Below are positions 8,255 to 18,370 of a DNA stretch of 64,000 nucleotides, piece by piece. Location: positions 1 through 64,000 of the forward strand of contig MPNO01000001.1 in assembly GCA_002239065.1 (NCBI GenBank), given 5' to 3'. Origin of the DNA: Defluviicoccus sp. bin129 (lineage in GTDB: Bacteria; Pseudomonadota; Alphaproteobacteria; MPNO01). A program made the position numbers and the translations under genes. The notes beneath the pieces were generated by a model. It was not told where the DNA came from. It did no database searches and saw nothing but the letters and a program-made list of their open reading frames with translations. Positions within the stretch are counted from its first letter, which is position 1. Every line of letters starts with the position of its first letter.

Positions 8255-9511
8255 ATGACCGGTTACAGCTCGGAGTTCCTGACGACCGTCGCCGAGCGCG
8301 GGTTCCTGCACCAGTGCACCGACGCGGACGGGCTCGACGCGGCGCTTTCCGAGGGCGTGCCCAGGCTCTGCTATATCGGCTTCGACTGCACCGCGGACAG
8401 CCTGCATGTGGGCTCGCTGATGCCGATCATGCTGCTGCGCTGGTGGCAGCGGACCGGCCACAAGCCGATCGTGCTGATGGGCGGCGGGACCACCAGGGTC
8501 GGCGACCCTTCGGGCAAGGACGAATCCCGCCAGCTGCTTTCGGAAGAGCGGATCGCCGCCAACCTGGACGGCATCAAGCGGGTCTTCTCGCAGTTCCTGA
8601 CATTCGGCGACGGTCCGACCGATGCGGTGATGATGAACAACGCGGACTGGCTGGACGGACTCTCCTACATCCCGTTCCTCCGCGAGTTCGGGCGCCATTT
8701 TTCGGTCAACCGCATGCTGGGCTTCGATTCGGTCCGGCTGCGGCTCGACCGCGAGCAGCCGCTGAGCTTCCTCGAATTCAACTACATGGTGCTCCAGGCC
8801 TACGACTTTCTCGAGCTGAGCCGGCGGACCGGATGCATCCTCCAGATGGGCGGCTCCGACCAGTGGGGCAACATCGTCTCGGGCATCGAGCTGGCCAGGC
8901 GCACCGACGGGGCGGCGCTCTACGGGCTGACCTCGCCGCTGATCACCACCGCCTCGGGCGAGAAGATGGGCAAGACCGCGGGCGGCGCGGTCTGGCTCAA
9001 CGCCGACCGGGTAAGCGCTTACGACTACTACCAGTTCTGGCGCAACGCGGCGGACGGCGATGTCGGCCGCTTCCTGCGGCTGTTCACGACGCTGCCGGTC
9101 GACGAAATCGCCCGCCTCGAAGCGCTGCGCGATTCCGAGATCAACGAGGCCAAGAAGACGCTGGCCCGCGCGGCGACGGCGCTGTGCCACGGCGCGGCGG
9201 AGGCGGACCGCGCCGAAGCCACCGCGCGCACCACCTTCGAGGACGGCGCGCTGGGCGCCGACCTGCCGCGCTACGCGCTCGACCGGACCGAGCTGGAGAC
9301 CGGGATCGCGGCGTTCGACCTGATTGCGCGCGCCGGGCTCGCCGCGTCCAGGGCCGATGCGCGGCGGCTGATCCGGGGCGGCGGCGGCCGGCTCAACGAC
9401 CGCGCCTTCGACAACGAGATGCAGACCGTCACCCTGGGCGATCTGACACCGGACGGGGTGATGAAGCTGTCGGCCGGCCGCAAGAAGCATGTCATCGTGA
9501 CGCCGGTCTGA
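8255..9511 (+). CDS. tyrS: Tyrosyl-tRNA synthetase
   Basis: Class I aminoacyl-tRNA synthetase of 418 residues. Visible motifs are [17 protein letters not shown] (HIGH-type site), [13 protein letters not shown], the tyrosine-binding YMVLQAYDF and GGSDQWGN segments, and the KMGKT form of the KMSKS loop. A C-terminal S4 RNA-binding domain follows from about residue 350. TGGAG precedes the ATG. It is divergent from the deacetylase operon (120-base gap) and convergent with the AsmA-like gene, 10 bases apart. Confidence 0.97.
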   Translation: MTGYSSEFLTTVAERGFLHQCTDADGLDAALSEGVPRLCYIGFDCTADSLHVGSLMPIMLLRWWQRTGHKPIVLMGGGTTRVGDPSGKDESRQLLSEERIAANLDGIKRVFSQFLTFGDGPTDAVMMNNADWLDGLSYIPFLREFGRHFSVNRMLGFDSVRLRLDREQPLSFLEFNYMVLQAYDFLELSRRTGCILQMGGSDQWGNIVSGIELARRTDGAALYGLTSPLITTASGEKMGKTAGGAVWLNADRVSAYDYYQFWRNAADGDVGRFLRLFTTLPVDEIARLEALRDSEINEAKKTLARAATALCHGAAEADRAEATARTTFEDGALGADLPRYALDRTELETGIAAFDLIARAGLAASRADARRLIRGGGGRLNDRAFDNEMQTVTLGDLTPDGVMKLSAGRKKHVIVTPV

Positions 9512-9521
9512 CCCCGCCCGG

Positions 9522-12500
9522 TCACCGTTCGGGCTGCGGCTCCGCTGGCAGGTCGTCGCGCCTGGCGTCGAATATCCGGAAGATGTTGCGGAACACGCCG
9601 GGCGTCAGCACGCCGAGCGGGTTCACGGTGAAGGACGGCTGTTCGATCTTGCCGCGGATCGCGTAGGGCGCGGCGAACAGGCCGCTGCCCTTCTCGCCGG
9701 AAAAGATGAAGCCGATGCCGGGCACCTCGCCGAGCGCCGCGTTGAGCGGGTAGGCGGGCACCAGGGTGCCGTCGATCTCCAGGGTCTCGCCGTCGACGTC
9801 GATGGCGCCGCTACCGGTGACACCGAACCCGGAACCGAACGCGCGCGCCTCGGAAAAGCGGAGCTTCGTCCCGTCATGGGTGAACGGGATGTCGAGCGCG
9901 GTCACCCGCACGCCGCGCCCGCCGAGCTCCTCCGACAGGGCGCCGAGGGCGGCAAGGCGCAGCGCCTGGACCAGCCTGGGCGCGCCGGTCAGCACGAAAT
10001 CGCGGATGGCGAGCCTGCCTCTCCACAGCCCCGCCTGGTCGCCGGCCGGGCGCTCCGCGGACACCGTCAGACGGCCGCCGCGAACCCATTTGGTCTCGCC
10101 CACCAGGCCCAGCATCTCCCCGGCATCCATGCTGGTCGCCTGGAGCCGTCCCCCGCCGTCGCGCGGCCGGTAGCCGAGGTCGAAGCGCTTTCCGCCGGGA
10201 AACCGGCCGGAGAGGTCGATCGCCTGCCAGCTCCCGTCGCGATAGCGGGCGCCGAGCGACGCGTTCTCGACCGAGCGGCCGTCGGTCAGCAGCACGCGAT
10301 CGAGCCTGGCGGCGATGCGGAGCGGCGGCAGGGAAGTCTCGCCCTCCCCCCTGGTCAGGCGCTGGATCGGCGCGGCATCGAAGAGCCGGCCGCTGGCGTC
10401 GATCGTCCAGCCCTCCGCCTCGTCGATCGACAGCGCGCCCGCAAGGTCGAACCGGTCGGGGACGGCGAGGCGGTCGATCTCCACCCGGCGGATGCTTCCC
10501 CGGTCGAGCCTGACCTGACCCGCCGCCCGGAGGTCGCCGGCGACGAGGTCCTTGATGCGGATCGCCCGTGCGCGGCCGCCGTCGAAGGCGATTTCGAACG
10601 ACGCCCGACCCGCCACGCCGGGAGGCTTCCGCCATTCGAGGGGGGGCAGGGAGAATTCCGATTCGGCGGCGTCCAGCGTGCCCGTCGCCCGCGCGGCGCC
10701 GCCGGAGAACACGGCGTAGTCGGCGGCGACGGAGAGCGGTCCCCGGACGAGAGGGGCGAGGACGACGCCCAGGCGCTGCCGGTCGGCTTCGGCCAGCCGC
10801 GCCCGCACGGTGTAGCGCCGGCGGGGCTCCTCGGTGCCGGTGAAGTCCTCGCGCCAGCCGACGGCGGCGGAGATCCCGGAAATGCGCGCGTCGCCGTCGA
10901 TCTTCATACCCCGGTTGTTGAGCGTGAAGCGCAGCGCCCCGTCGGCCAGGTCCTCGCCGAGGAACGCCCCGTCGGCGACCGCGCCGGTCAGCGTGCCCGC
11001 CGCGCCGAGTTTCGCGTCGTCCAGCGCCAGCGCGTCGATCAGCGGGAAGCGCGCCTCGATCCGCGCCGCCAGGCTGCCGCGCACCCTGCCCGGCCGGAGA
11101 CCGACCCTGGATGCGTAGCCCAGACGCGGATGGTCGAGCACCGAGAGCGCCGTGGCGAGAGGCCCCGTCAACCGGCCCTGCAACGCCATATCCGCCGTGT
11201 CCGCCGAGAGGCCGGTGATGTCGATCAGCCCGTCGGACAGGACGAGATCGGAAACCCCGCCCCCGTCGACGGTGATCCTTATCCGGTCGCGGCCGATGGT
11301 GACCGAGCCCCGGGCCCCGGTAATGGGCGGGAGCGGCTTGAGGTAGTGGAGGGTCGCGCGCACCATACCGAGGGTCACCTTGACGCGCTCGATCTTCGCC
11401 CCGCCATCGGGGAAGGAGAGCGCGAGATTGGCGGCCAGGTCGCGGACTTCGCCCCGGTTCAGATTGGCGGCCAGCCAGCGCCGCGCGCCCTCGGCCACCC
11501 CCTCGGGCCAGTAGCGCGGCAGGGCCGACATCGTCATCCCGACGAGCGTCGCGCGCGCGTTCAGCCGCGGCTTGCGGCCGACCCCGGCGAGCTTGCCGGT
11601 CAAAGAGAGCTTCGGCTTGCCGAAATCGATCTCCAGCCGGTCGATCTCGACCTCCCGGTCGGCGGCGCGGTAACGACCGTCGAAGGCGAGCGAACGGATG
11701 TCGTAACGGTGATTGCCGAGCTCGGCCAGGCGCAGCGAACCCGCGCCCCCGCCGATGGCGACGCGCGCGTCCCGGATGCTGCCGCCGGCGCCGGAGGTCG
11801 CGGCGAGATGCCCGTGCAGGGGAACCGAGACGCCCCGCAAATCGGGAAGGCCGGAGAACCAGCCGGCCAGGATCGCCGCGAGGCGGTCGGGCACCAGGCC
11901 GGCGAAGTCGAGCGCGACATGCGTCGTGCGGTCCGCCAGGCGGTACTCCGCGACGCCCTCCATCGAGAGCCGCTTGTCCCCGGACCAGCCGTCGAGGTCG
12001 AACACGCAGACGATCGCCCGGTCCCGGCGCTCGAAATCGACCGATACCCGGTCCGGGCTCATGCGCAGCCCCAGCAGCCGGTCTTCCAGCGAGACCGAGG
12101 CGCGGTGGATGGCGACGCGATCGAGCTTCTCCAGCAGGCTGTCGCCGGACCCGCCCTCGCCGCCGGACTCGAACACGGTGAGGGATCGGCCGCCCTCCCC
12201 GGCCAGGCCGATGCTCAAGCTGCCGTCCTTCCGCCGCACCACCGAGACCTCGGCGTCGCTCAGGCGGATCGTCTTGAGCACCAGCCTGCCGTCCACAAGG
12301 GCTGCCAGCGACAGCCCGATGGAGAGTTCGGGAACCCTGGCGACCACGACATCGTCCCGGCCGCGCAGCTCGGCGTCCGACATCACCAGATCGAGCGGCC
12401 GCCTGGTGCCGCCCCAGGTCAGCACGAGGTCGGAAAAGGCGATGCGGTGGGGCAGGTCGAGAGCGGCCAGCCGCTTCTCCACCTGGGGTTTGAGAAAGCC

Positions 12501-12614
12501 GAGGGATACCGGACCTTCCGACAGTTTCCACGCGCCGTAGAGGGCCAGGCAGACCAGGGCGAGGGCGCCGAACAAGGCGACGTCGAGGCCGATGCGGAGC
12601 AGGCGGAGAATCAT
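9522..12614 (-). CDS. AsmA-like / DUF3971 (YhdP-type) envelope protein
   Basis: A 1030-residue protein with one N-terminal transmembrane segment (about 6-30, rich in Leu and Ala) followed by a long beta-strand-rich periplasmic region. The C-terminal part carries the AsmA-type pattern near GSGFGVTGSGAIDVDGETLE, IDGTLVPAYPLN and the closing FTVNPLGVLTPGVFRNIF. The family is thought to form bridge-like lipid transporters between inner and outer membrane, with YhdP and TamB as known relatives; this role is taken from the family. The ATG at 12614 gives a clean membrane anchor; longer in-frame extensions are Arg-rich and unlikely. Divergent from glnE. Confidence 0.85.
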   Translation of the reverse strand: MILRLLRIGLDVALFGALALVCLALYGAWKLSEGPVSLGFLKPQVEKRLAALDLPHRIAFSDLVLTWGGTRRPLDLVMSDAELRGRDDVVVARVPELSIGLSLAALVDGRLVLKTIRLSDAEVSVVRRKDGSLSIGLAGEGGRSLTVFESGGEGGSGDSLLEKLDRVAIHRASVSLEDRLLGLRMSPDRVSVDFERRDRAIVCVFDLDGWSGDKRLSMEGVAEYRLADRTTHVALDFAGLVPDRLAAILAGWFSGLPDLRGVSVPLHGHLAATSGAGGSIRDARVAIGGGAGSLRLAELGNHRYDIRSLAFDGRYRAADREVEIDRLEIDFGKPKLSLTGKLAGVGRKPRLNARATLVGMTMSALPRYWPEGVAEGARRWLAANLNRGEVRDLAANLALSFPDGGAKIERVKVTLGMVRATLHYLKPLPPITGARGSVTIGRDRIRITVDGGGVSDLVLSDGLIDITGLSADTADMALQGRLTGPLATALSVLDHPRLGYASRVGLRPGRVRGSLAARIEARFPLIDALALDDAKLGAAGTLTGAVADGAFLGEDLADGALRFTLNNRGMKIDGDARISGISAAVGWREDFTGTEEPRRRYTVRARLAEADRQRLGVVLAPLVRGPLSVAADYAVFSGGAARATGTLDAAESEFSLPPLEWRKPPGVAGRASFEIAFDGGRARAIRIKDLVAGDLRAAGQVRLDRGSIRRVEIDRLAVPDRFDLAGALSIDEAEGWTIDASGRLFDAAPIQRLTRGEGETSLPPLRIAARLDRVLLTDGRSVENASLGARYRDGSWQAIDLSGRFPGGKRFDLGYRPRDGGGRLQATSMDAGEMLGLVGETKWVRGGRLTVSAERPAGDQAGLWRGRLAIRDFVLTGAPRLVQALRLAALGALSEELGGRGVRVTALDIPFTHDGTKLRFSEARAFGSGFGVTGSGAIDVDGETLEIDGTLVPAYPLNAALGEVPGIGFIFSGEKGSGLFAAPYAIRGKIEQPSFTVNPLGVLTPGVFRNIFRIFDARRDDLPAEPQPER

Positions 12615-12686
12615 GGCGAGCCGGAGCCCGCTTGACCGGGAACGGCCGAGGGAACACTTTCGCTCGGCCTCTCCAGTGGCGGAGAA

Positions 12687-15680
12687 ATGCGCTTGACGCC
12701 GATCGCGGGCGAACCGATCGCCGACACCGCGGCCCTGCCCCCGCCGGCGAACCCGGCGGCGGCCGGGCTCGCCTTCGAACGCTGGGAAGAGGCCGCTTCC
12801 GAGGCGCCGCCGGAAACCGCGCAACGCGCCCGCGCGCTCGCCGCCGACCCGGCCGCGCGCCCGGTGCTATCGGCGATCTTCGGAAACAGCCCCTTCCTCA
12901 CCCATTGTGCCATCCGCGATATCGCATTCGCCTGTGACTTGCTGACCGATGGCGTGCAGGCGGCGTGGGATCGGACGATGACGGCGCTCGATCGCATAGG
13001 GCCGCATGATACCGGCACCGAAGAGATAATGTCGGCGCTTCGCATCGCCAAGAGAAGAACCTCGCTGGCAACCGCGGTCGCCGATCTGAGCGGCGCCTGG
13101 CCGGTCGAAATGGTCTGCGCCCGGCTCTCCGACTTCGCCCAGCGGTCGCTGACGATCGCCGTCGACCACCTGCTCACCGGGGCGGCGGCGGCGGGCGACA
13201 TCGCGCTGCCCGTGCCGGACCAGCCGTCGCTCGCCTCGGGCTGGATCGTGCTCGGCATGGGGAAGCTCGGCGGCCGCGAGCTCAACTACTCGAGCGATAT
13301 CGACCTGATCGTGCTCTATGACGGCGCGCTGATCGAATACACGGGCAGGACCAGCCTTCAACAATGCATGGTCCGCCTCACCCAGAGCCTGGTCAAGGTG
13401 ATGGCCGAACGCACCAGCGACGGCTACGTCTTCCGCACCGATCTCAGGCTGCGCCCCGATCCGGGGTCCACGCCGGTCGCGGTCGCCACGAGGGCGGCCG
13501 AGATCTACTACGAGAGCGCCGGCCAGAACTGGGAGCGGGCGGCGATGATCAAGGCCCGCCCGGTCGCCGGCGACATCGTGGCGGGCGAGGCGTTTCTCGA
13601 AATGCTGCGGCCGTTCGTCTGGCGCAAGAGCCTCGACTTCTTCGCCATCCAGGACATCCATTCGATCAAGCGCCAGATCAACGCCCAGCGCGGCGGCTCG
13701 ACGATGGAAGTCGCCGGGCACGACATCAAGCTCGGCCGCGGCGGCATCCGCGAGATCGAGTTCTTCGCCCAGACCCAGCAGCTCATCTGGGGCGGGCGCG
13801 ATACCTCGCTGAGGGTCCAGGACACCTGCGATGCGCTGCGCGCGCTGGCCGGCGCGGGTCTGCTCGAATCGATCGTGAGCAGCCGGCTGATCCGGGCCTA
13901 CCGGTTTCACCGCCGGATCGAGAACCGCCTGCAGATGATCGACGACCAGCAGACCCATAGCCTGCCGGAGGACGAGGCGGAGCTGGAACGCATCGCCCTT
14001 CTCATGGGGTATGAGGGAAGGCCCGGGTTCGAGGCGGCGCTGCTGGAGGAGTTGCGCGCCGTCGAATCGCACTACGCCGTTCTGTTCGAGAAGACCCCGG
14101 ACCTGTCGGGTCCGGGAAACCTGGTCTTCACCGGCGCCGACGACGACCCGGAAACGCTGGAAACCCTGGCGCGGCTGGGCTTCCGGGAGCCCGGCCGGGT
14201 CGCCGAGCGCATCCGCATCTGGCATCACGGCCGCTACTCGTCGACCCGCAGCGCGCGGGCGCGCGAGCTCCTGACCGAGCTGATCCCGACCGTGCTCGAG
14301 ACCCTGTCGACCACCAACGACCCGGACGCCGCGCTGCTCCGCTTCGACGACTTCCTGCGCACGCTTCCCGCCGGGGTGCACATCCTTTCCCTGTTCAGCA
14401 ACAACCCGGCCCTGCTCGGGCTGCTCGCCAAGATCATGGGCAGCGCGCCCCGGCTCGCGGACTGGCTCAGCCGTCACCCGATCATGCTGGAAGGCGTGCT
14501 GCAGCCGGCGGGGCTGGACTTCGACGCCGGCGGCGACCGGCTCGCCGCCGACCTCGAACGGGCGCTCGACGAAGTCTACTATTTCGAGGAAAAGCTCGAC
14601 ATCTGCCGCTACTGGAACAACGCCCGCGTCTTCGAGATCGGCGTGCAGATGCTCGACGGCCGGATCGACGGTGCGGATGCGGGCCGGCCGCTCGCCGATC
14701 TCGCCACGGCCTGCGTGCGCGCCCTGCTGCCCGCGACCGCGCGCGAATTCGCGCGCCGGCACGGCGCGGTGCCGGACAGCGCCTTCGCCGTGCTCGGTTT
14801 CGGCAAGCTCGGCGGGCGGGAGCTCACCACCGAATCGGACCTCGACCTCCTGTTCCTCTACGAGACGGGGGACGAGCACGCCGAATCCGACGGTTCGCGC
14901 CCGCTGCCGTGCCAGACCTACTACGCCCGGCTGTGCCAGCGCTTCATCGGCGCGATGTCCGCGCCGACCAACGAAGGGAAGCTCTACGACGTCGACATGC
15001 GGCTGCGCCCGGCCGGCGCGTCGGGGCCGATCGCCACCTCGCTCGCGGCGTTCACGCGCTATCAGAACGAGGATGCCTGGACCTGGGAGCATCTGGCGCT
15101 GACCCGCGCGCGGGTGATCGCCGCGCCCGAAGCCTTCGCCGCGCGCATCGAGGAAACCATCGCCTCGGCGCTCACCCGGGAGCGCGACCCCGACCGGCTG
15201 GTCTCCGCGGTGGCCGACATGCGGGAGAGAATGGAGCGCGAGTTCGCGGTCGACGATTTCTGGTCGATCAAGCGGTTTCGCGGCGGCATGATCGACATCG
15301 AGTTCATCGCCCAGTATCTCCAGCTGCGCCACGCCAGCCGGCATCCCGAGGTGCTGTCGACCAATACCACCGAGGCGCTCGAGCGGCTGGCCGCCGCGGG
15401 CTGCCTGGAACCGTCGGTCGCCGGCGAGCTGGTCGAAGCGATGACGCTGTGGCGGCGGCTGCAGGGGATCGTTCGCCTCGCCTTCGGCGCGGGCGCCGCG
15501 GGCCGCCACGAATCGCCCGCCCTGCGGGAGTTCGTCGCCCGGGCGACGGGCTCGCCGGACTACGCGGCGCTCGAAGAGCGGAGCCTCGCGCTGGCGGCCC
15601 GGTCGTTCCGGCATTTCGAGGAGATCGTCGCCCGGCCCGCGGCCGCGGTCGGGAGCACGACGGGAAGGGATCGCCGATGA
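12687..15680 (+). CDS. glnE: Glutamine synthetase adenylyltransferase / adenylyl-removing enzyme
   Basis: A 997-residue bifunctional regulator of glutamine synthetase in nitrogen control. It has two nucleotidyltransferase halves, each with the GMGKLGGREL or GFGKLGGRELTTESDLDLL motif and its D-x-D metal residues (first near 190-210, second near 705-720), plus the RLRPDPGSTPV and MRLRPAGASG segments. A GGCGGAG site precedes the ATG. The last four bases overlap the start of bcp. Length and order of domains are as in the family. Confidence 0.97.
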   Translation: MRLTPIAGEPIADTAALPPPANPAAAGLAFERWEEAASEAPPETAQRARALAADPAARPVLSAIFGNSPFLTHCAIRDIAFACDLLTDGVQAAWDRTMTALDRIGPHDTGTEEIMSALRIAKRRTSLATAVADLSGAWPVEMVCARLSDFAQRSLTIAVDHLLTGAAAAGDIALPVPDQPSLASGWIVLGMGKLGGRELNYSSDIDLIVLYDGALIEYTGRTSLQQCMVRLTQSLVKVMAERTSDGYVFRTDLRLRPDPGSTPVAVATRAAEIYYESAGQNWERAAMIKARPVAGDIVAGEAFLEMLRPFVWRKSLDFFAIQDIHSIKRQINAQRGGSTMEVAGHDIKLGRGGIREIEFFAQTQQLIWGGRDTSLRVQDTCDALRALAGAGLLESIVSSRLIRAYRFHRRIENRLQMIDDQQTHSLPEDEAELERIALLMGYEGRPGFEAALLEELRAVESHYAVLFEKTPDLSGPGNLVFTGADDDPETLETLARLGFREPGRVAERIRIWHHGRYSSTRSARARELLTELIPTVLETLSTTNDPDAALLRFDDFLRTLPAGVHILSLFSNNPALLGLLAKIMGSAPRLADWLSRHPIMLEGVLQPAGLDFDAGGDRLAADLERALDEVYYFEEKLDICRYWNNARVFEIGVQMLDGRIDGADAGRPLADLATACVRALLPATAREFARRHGAVPDSAFAVLGFGKLGGRELTTESDLDLLFLYETGDEHAESDGSRPLPCQTYYARLCQRFIGAMSAPTNEGKLYDVDMRLRPAGASGPIATSLAAFTRYQNEDAWTWEHLALTRARVIAAPEAFAARIEETIASALTRERDPDRLVSAVADMRERMEREFAVDDFWSIKRFRGGMIDIEFIAQYLQLRHASRHPEVLSTNTTEALERLAAAGCLEPSVAGELVEAMTLWRRLQGIVRLAFGAGAAGRHESPALREFVARATGSPDYAALEERSLALAARSFRHFEEIVARPAAAVGSTTGRDRR

Positions 15681-16141
15681 CGTTGGAGGCTGGACAGCGC
15701 GCACCGGATTTCGAGATGGCGACCGATGGCGGCGGAACCGTCTCGCTCGCCGGTCTCGCGGGCCGCAAGGTGGTGCTCTACTTCTACCCGAAGGACGACA
15801 CCCCCGGCTGCACCAGGGAGGCCTGCGGGTTCCGCGACTCCCACCCCGAATTCGCCGGGCTGGACGCCGTGGTCGTCGGCGTGTCGAAGGACAGCACCGC
15901 CAGGCACGACAGGTTCAAGGCGAAGCACGATTTGCCGTTCGCGCTCGCCGCCGACCTCGACGGCAGCGTCTGCGAGGCCTACGGAACCTGGGTCGAGAAA
16001 TCCATGTACGGGCGGACCTTCATGGGGATCGAGCGCGCGACCTTCCTGATCGACGAGACCGGCGCGATCCGCCGCATCTGGCGCAAGGTCCGGGTCAACG
16101 GCCATGTCGACAGCGTGCTCGAAGCCGCCCGGTCGCTGTGA
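15677..16141 (+). CDS. bcp: Thioredoxin-dependent thiol peroxidase, Bcp/PrxQ family
   Basis: A 154-residue peroxiredoxin reducing hydroperoxides with thioredoxin. The peroxidatic Cys45 and resolving Cys50 lie in TPGCTREACGF, as in atypical PrxQ enzymes; Arg in the FLID region (near ERATFLIDE) completes the active site. The gene starts within the glnE stop (ATGA overlap), so the two are translationally coupled although their functions are unrelated. Cytoplasmic, no signal peptide. Confidence 0.96.
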   Translation: MTLEAGQRAPDFEMATDGGGTVSLAGLAGRKVVLYFYPKDDTPGCTREACGFRDSHPEFAGLDAVVVGVSKDSTARHDRFKAKHDLPFALAADLDGSVCEAYGTWVEKSMYGRTFMGIERATFLIDETGAIRRIWRKVRVNGHVDSVLEAARSL

Positions 16142-16183
16142 CCGGCGGATAGGCTGCGGCGCATCCCGGTCGGAGGCAGAGAC

Positions 16184-16918
16184 ATGCGCGTTCTCGTCCT
16201 GCAGCACATCGCCTGCGAGCACCCCGGCATCTTCCGCGACTTCATGGCCGAAGACGGCATCGAATGGCGGGCGGTGGAGCTCGACGAAGGGGAGCCGATC
16301 CCGGACCTGGACGGCTTTGACGCGCTCTTCAGCATGGGCGGCCCGATGGACGTCTGGCAGCAGGACGAGCACCCCTGGATCGCCTCCGAGCTCGACGCGA
16401 TTCGCCGCTGGGTCGGCGGGTCGCGGGGCCCCTTCCTCGGCTTCTGCCTCGGTCACCAGCTCCTGGCGGAGGCGCTGGGCGGCGAGGTGGGGCCGGCGGC
16501 GCAGCCGGAGATCGGGGTGATGTCGGTGCGCCTCACCGATGCGGGGCGCGCGAGCCCCTTCCTGCGGGGCGTCCCGGACGAATTCCCCTGCCTGCAATGG
16601 CACAGCGCCGAAGTCGTCCGGGCCCCGGCCGGCGCCGAGATCCTGATCTCGTCCCCCGCCTGCGCCGTCAATGCGCTGTCCTGGGCGGAGCATGCCTTCT
16701 CGGTGCAGTTCCATGTCGAGCTCACCCCGAGCACGGTCTCCGAGTGGGGGGGAATCCCGGAATACGACCGGGCGCTCGAAGACGCGCTGGGCGCGGGCGC
16801 GCTGACCCGGCTCGATGCCGAGGCGGCCGCGAACATGCCGATTTTCGCGTCGCTCGCGCGGACCCTCTACCGGAATTTCATCGCCGCGGCGCGCGGGAGC
16901 GACCGTCGCACCCGATAG
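16184..16918 (+). CDS. Class I glutamine amidotransferase-like protein
   Basis: A 244-residue stand-alone GATase1 domain. The nucleophile Cys88 lies in GFCLGHQLLA and the His of the triad in FSVQFHVELTP near 177-183, with a Glu following, so the triad appears intact. Such free-standing proteins resemble GMP synthase amidotransferase domains and include gamma-glutamyl peptide hydrolases; no synthase partner lies nearby, and the substrate is unknown. GGAGG precedes the ATG. It follows bcp by 42 bases and is probably in the same transcript. Confidence 0.88.
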   Translation: MRVLVLQHIACEHPGIFRDFMAEDGIEWRAVELDEGEPIPDLDGFDALFSMGGPMDVWQQDEHPWIASELDAIRRWVGGSRGPFLGFCLGHQLLAEALGGEVGPAAQPEIGVMSVRLTDAGRASPFLRGVPDEFPCLQWHSAEVVRAPAGAEILISSPACAVNALSWAEHAFSVQFHVELTPSTVSEWGGIPEYDRALEDALGAGALTRLDAEAAANMPIFASLARTLYRNFIAAARGSDRRTR

Positions 16919-16970
16919 TCCCGCGTGCCCGATGACGTGGCAGGGTCGTGCGACCCGTTCGGGAGGTCCG

Positions 16971-17251
16971 ATGGAAATCCAGCGCGACGCGCCGATCTTC
17001 CTTGCCCTCGTCGTCCGCGATCTCGACCGGTCGATCGGTTTCTACCGGGACGTGCTGGGCATGGAGGAGATCAAGCGGGTCGAGGTGTCCGACGAGAAGG
17101 CGGCGACCGGCGGGTTCGCGAAGAGGGGGTTCCGGTTCCGTACCTTCCGGATGGGCCGCTGGCGCTCAAGCTGGTGCAGGTCCAGGGCGTGGCCCGGCTG
17201 GTGTTCTTCCACGATCCCGACGGGAACCTGCTCGAGCTCTACGGCGATTAG
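16971..17251 (+). pseudogene. Degraded VOC (glyoxalase-like) gene
   Basis: The frame from the ATG at 16971 (GGGAGG just upstream) reads as the first half of a vicinal-oxygen-chelate domain: FLALVVRDLDRSIGFYRDVL. Around 17152-17160 the homology shifts by one frame, and the second frame gives ALKLVQVQGVARLVFFHDPD and NLLELYGD before the stop. Even joined, only about 93 residues remain against the usual 125-150: the central strand region is missing. Frameshift plus internal deletion marks a decaying gene. An assembly error could explain the shift but not the deletion. Confidence 0.8.
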
Positions 17252-17273
17252 GGCCGGGTCGCCAAGCCGGCGC

Positions 17274-18293
17274 TCAGTGCGGACGCGGCAGCTTGAGATA
17301 GCTGTAACGGTCGCCCGAGCGCACCCGCACCGAGAGTACGTCGTCGTCCCTGAGCACGGTCAGGCGGATCTCCTCCCCCGGCTCCCCGGCCGCCCAGATC
17401 GTCCGGTAATACTCCGGCAGGCCGGACACCGCGACGCCCTCGACGGAGAGGATCGCATCGCCCGGCTGCATGCCGCACTGGTCGCCCGGGCCGTTGGCGG
17501 CGACCCCGGTCACCACCAGCCGGTCGTCGGACTCGTTGACATAGACGCCGAGCCAGGGGCGCCCGGCGCGCCGCGCCCGCCCGGTACGGATCATTTCGTC
17601 CCGGATCGGCGCCAGCAGGTCGATCGGCACGAACAAATTGCCGGGCACCGTCTCGCCGCCGTCGAGCGAGTGTTCGACGTAGAGCGAACCGCAACCGACC
17701 AGCCTGCCCGACCGGTCGATCAGGGCGGCGCCGCCCCAGTACGGGTGGACGGGAATCGTGCAGATCGCCTCGTCGAGCATGTATTCCCAGGATCCGGCGA
17801 ACTCGCGCACCACGGCCACCTCGCCCTCGATCGCGTGCTTGACGCCGCCGAACGAGGCGATGACGACGGGATCGTTCGCCGACACGCCGCCGGAACGGCC
17901 GATCTCCACCGGGGCGGCGTGGAGCTCCTCGTCCGCCCGCACCAGCCCCAGCCCGGTCTCGTGGTCGTAAGCGACCGGAGACGCGGCGACGGTCCGCCCG
18001 TCGACGTCGGTGAGCGCGATCCGGTCCGCCTCGGTGATCAGGTAGCCGATCGTCAGCACCAGCCCGTCCGCTCCGATCAGCACGCCGTTGCCCTCGCGCT
18101 CGGTGCCGAGGATGGTCGCCGTGAAGGCGCTCGCCGGAACCTCGGCGCGCAGCCGGAAGACCGCGGCCAGCACCGAATCGAGGTCGTAGGCGAGCCGCGC
18201 CGGGTCGGGGCGGGAGGCGCCCATCAGAGCGGGATGGACGATGTCGAGAACACCGTCCGGCCGGTGCCCGTTGGCGCGCTCGATCCCTGACAT
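17274..18293 (-). CDS. S1C (DegP/HtrA-like) protease homologue with no catalytic triad, plus PDZ domain
   Basis: A 339-residue protein with a trypsin-like HtrA fold followed by a PDZ domain (about 245-330). Aligning by motif, the usual TNNHVV histidine is Tyr84 (LTIGYLITEAD), the usual D-L-A aspartate is Gly114 (HETGLGLV), and the GNSGGP serine is Trp186 (PYWGGAAL). All three triad residues are absent while the surrounding fold signature remains. There is no clear signal peptide, so it may be cytoplasmic. It is probably a binding or regulatory protein rather than a protease. The frame is fully open, so it does not look like a pseudogene. Confidence 0.8.
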   Translation of the reverse strand: MSGIERANGHRPDGVLDIVHPALMGASRPDPARLAYDLDSVLAAVFRLRAEVPASAFTATILGTEREGNGVLIGADGLVLTIGYLITEADRIALTDVDGRTVAASPVAYDHETGLGLVRADEELHAAPVEIGRSGGVSANDPVVIASFGGVKHAIEGEVAVVREFAGSWEYMLDEAICTIPVHPYWGGAALIDRSGRLVGCGSLYVEHSLDGGETVPGNLFVPIDLLAPIRDEMIRTGRARRAGRPWLGVYVNESDDRLVVTGVAANGPGDQCGMQPGDAILSVEGVAVSGLPEYYRTIWAAGEPGEEIRLTVLRDDDVLSVRVRSGDRYSYLKLPRPH

Positions 18294-18370
18294 GACGTTC
18301 CGATCGGTTGGGGCGGATCCGGGCGAGGCTATCGGTTCGCCGCGGCGGATACAAACCGCGCGGCGCGGCG

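Noticed and set aside
7265-9490. A 741-residue minus-strand protein including the deacetylase
   Set aside because: The N-terminal 450 codons are antisense to tyrS. The true start has a good ribosome site at 8134.
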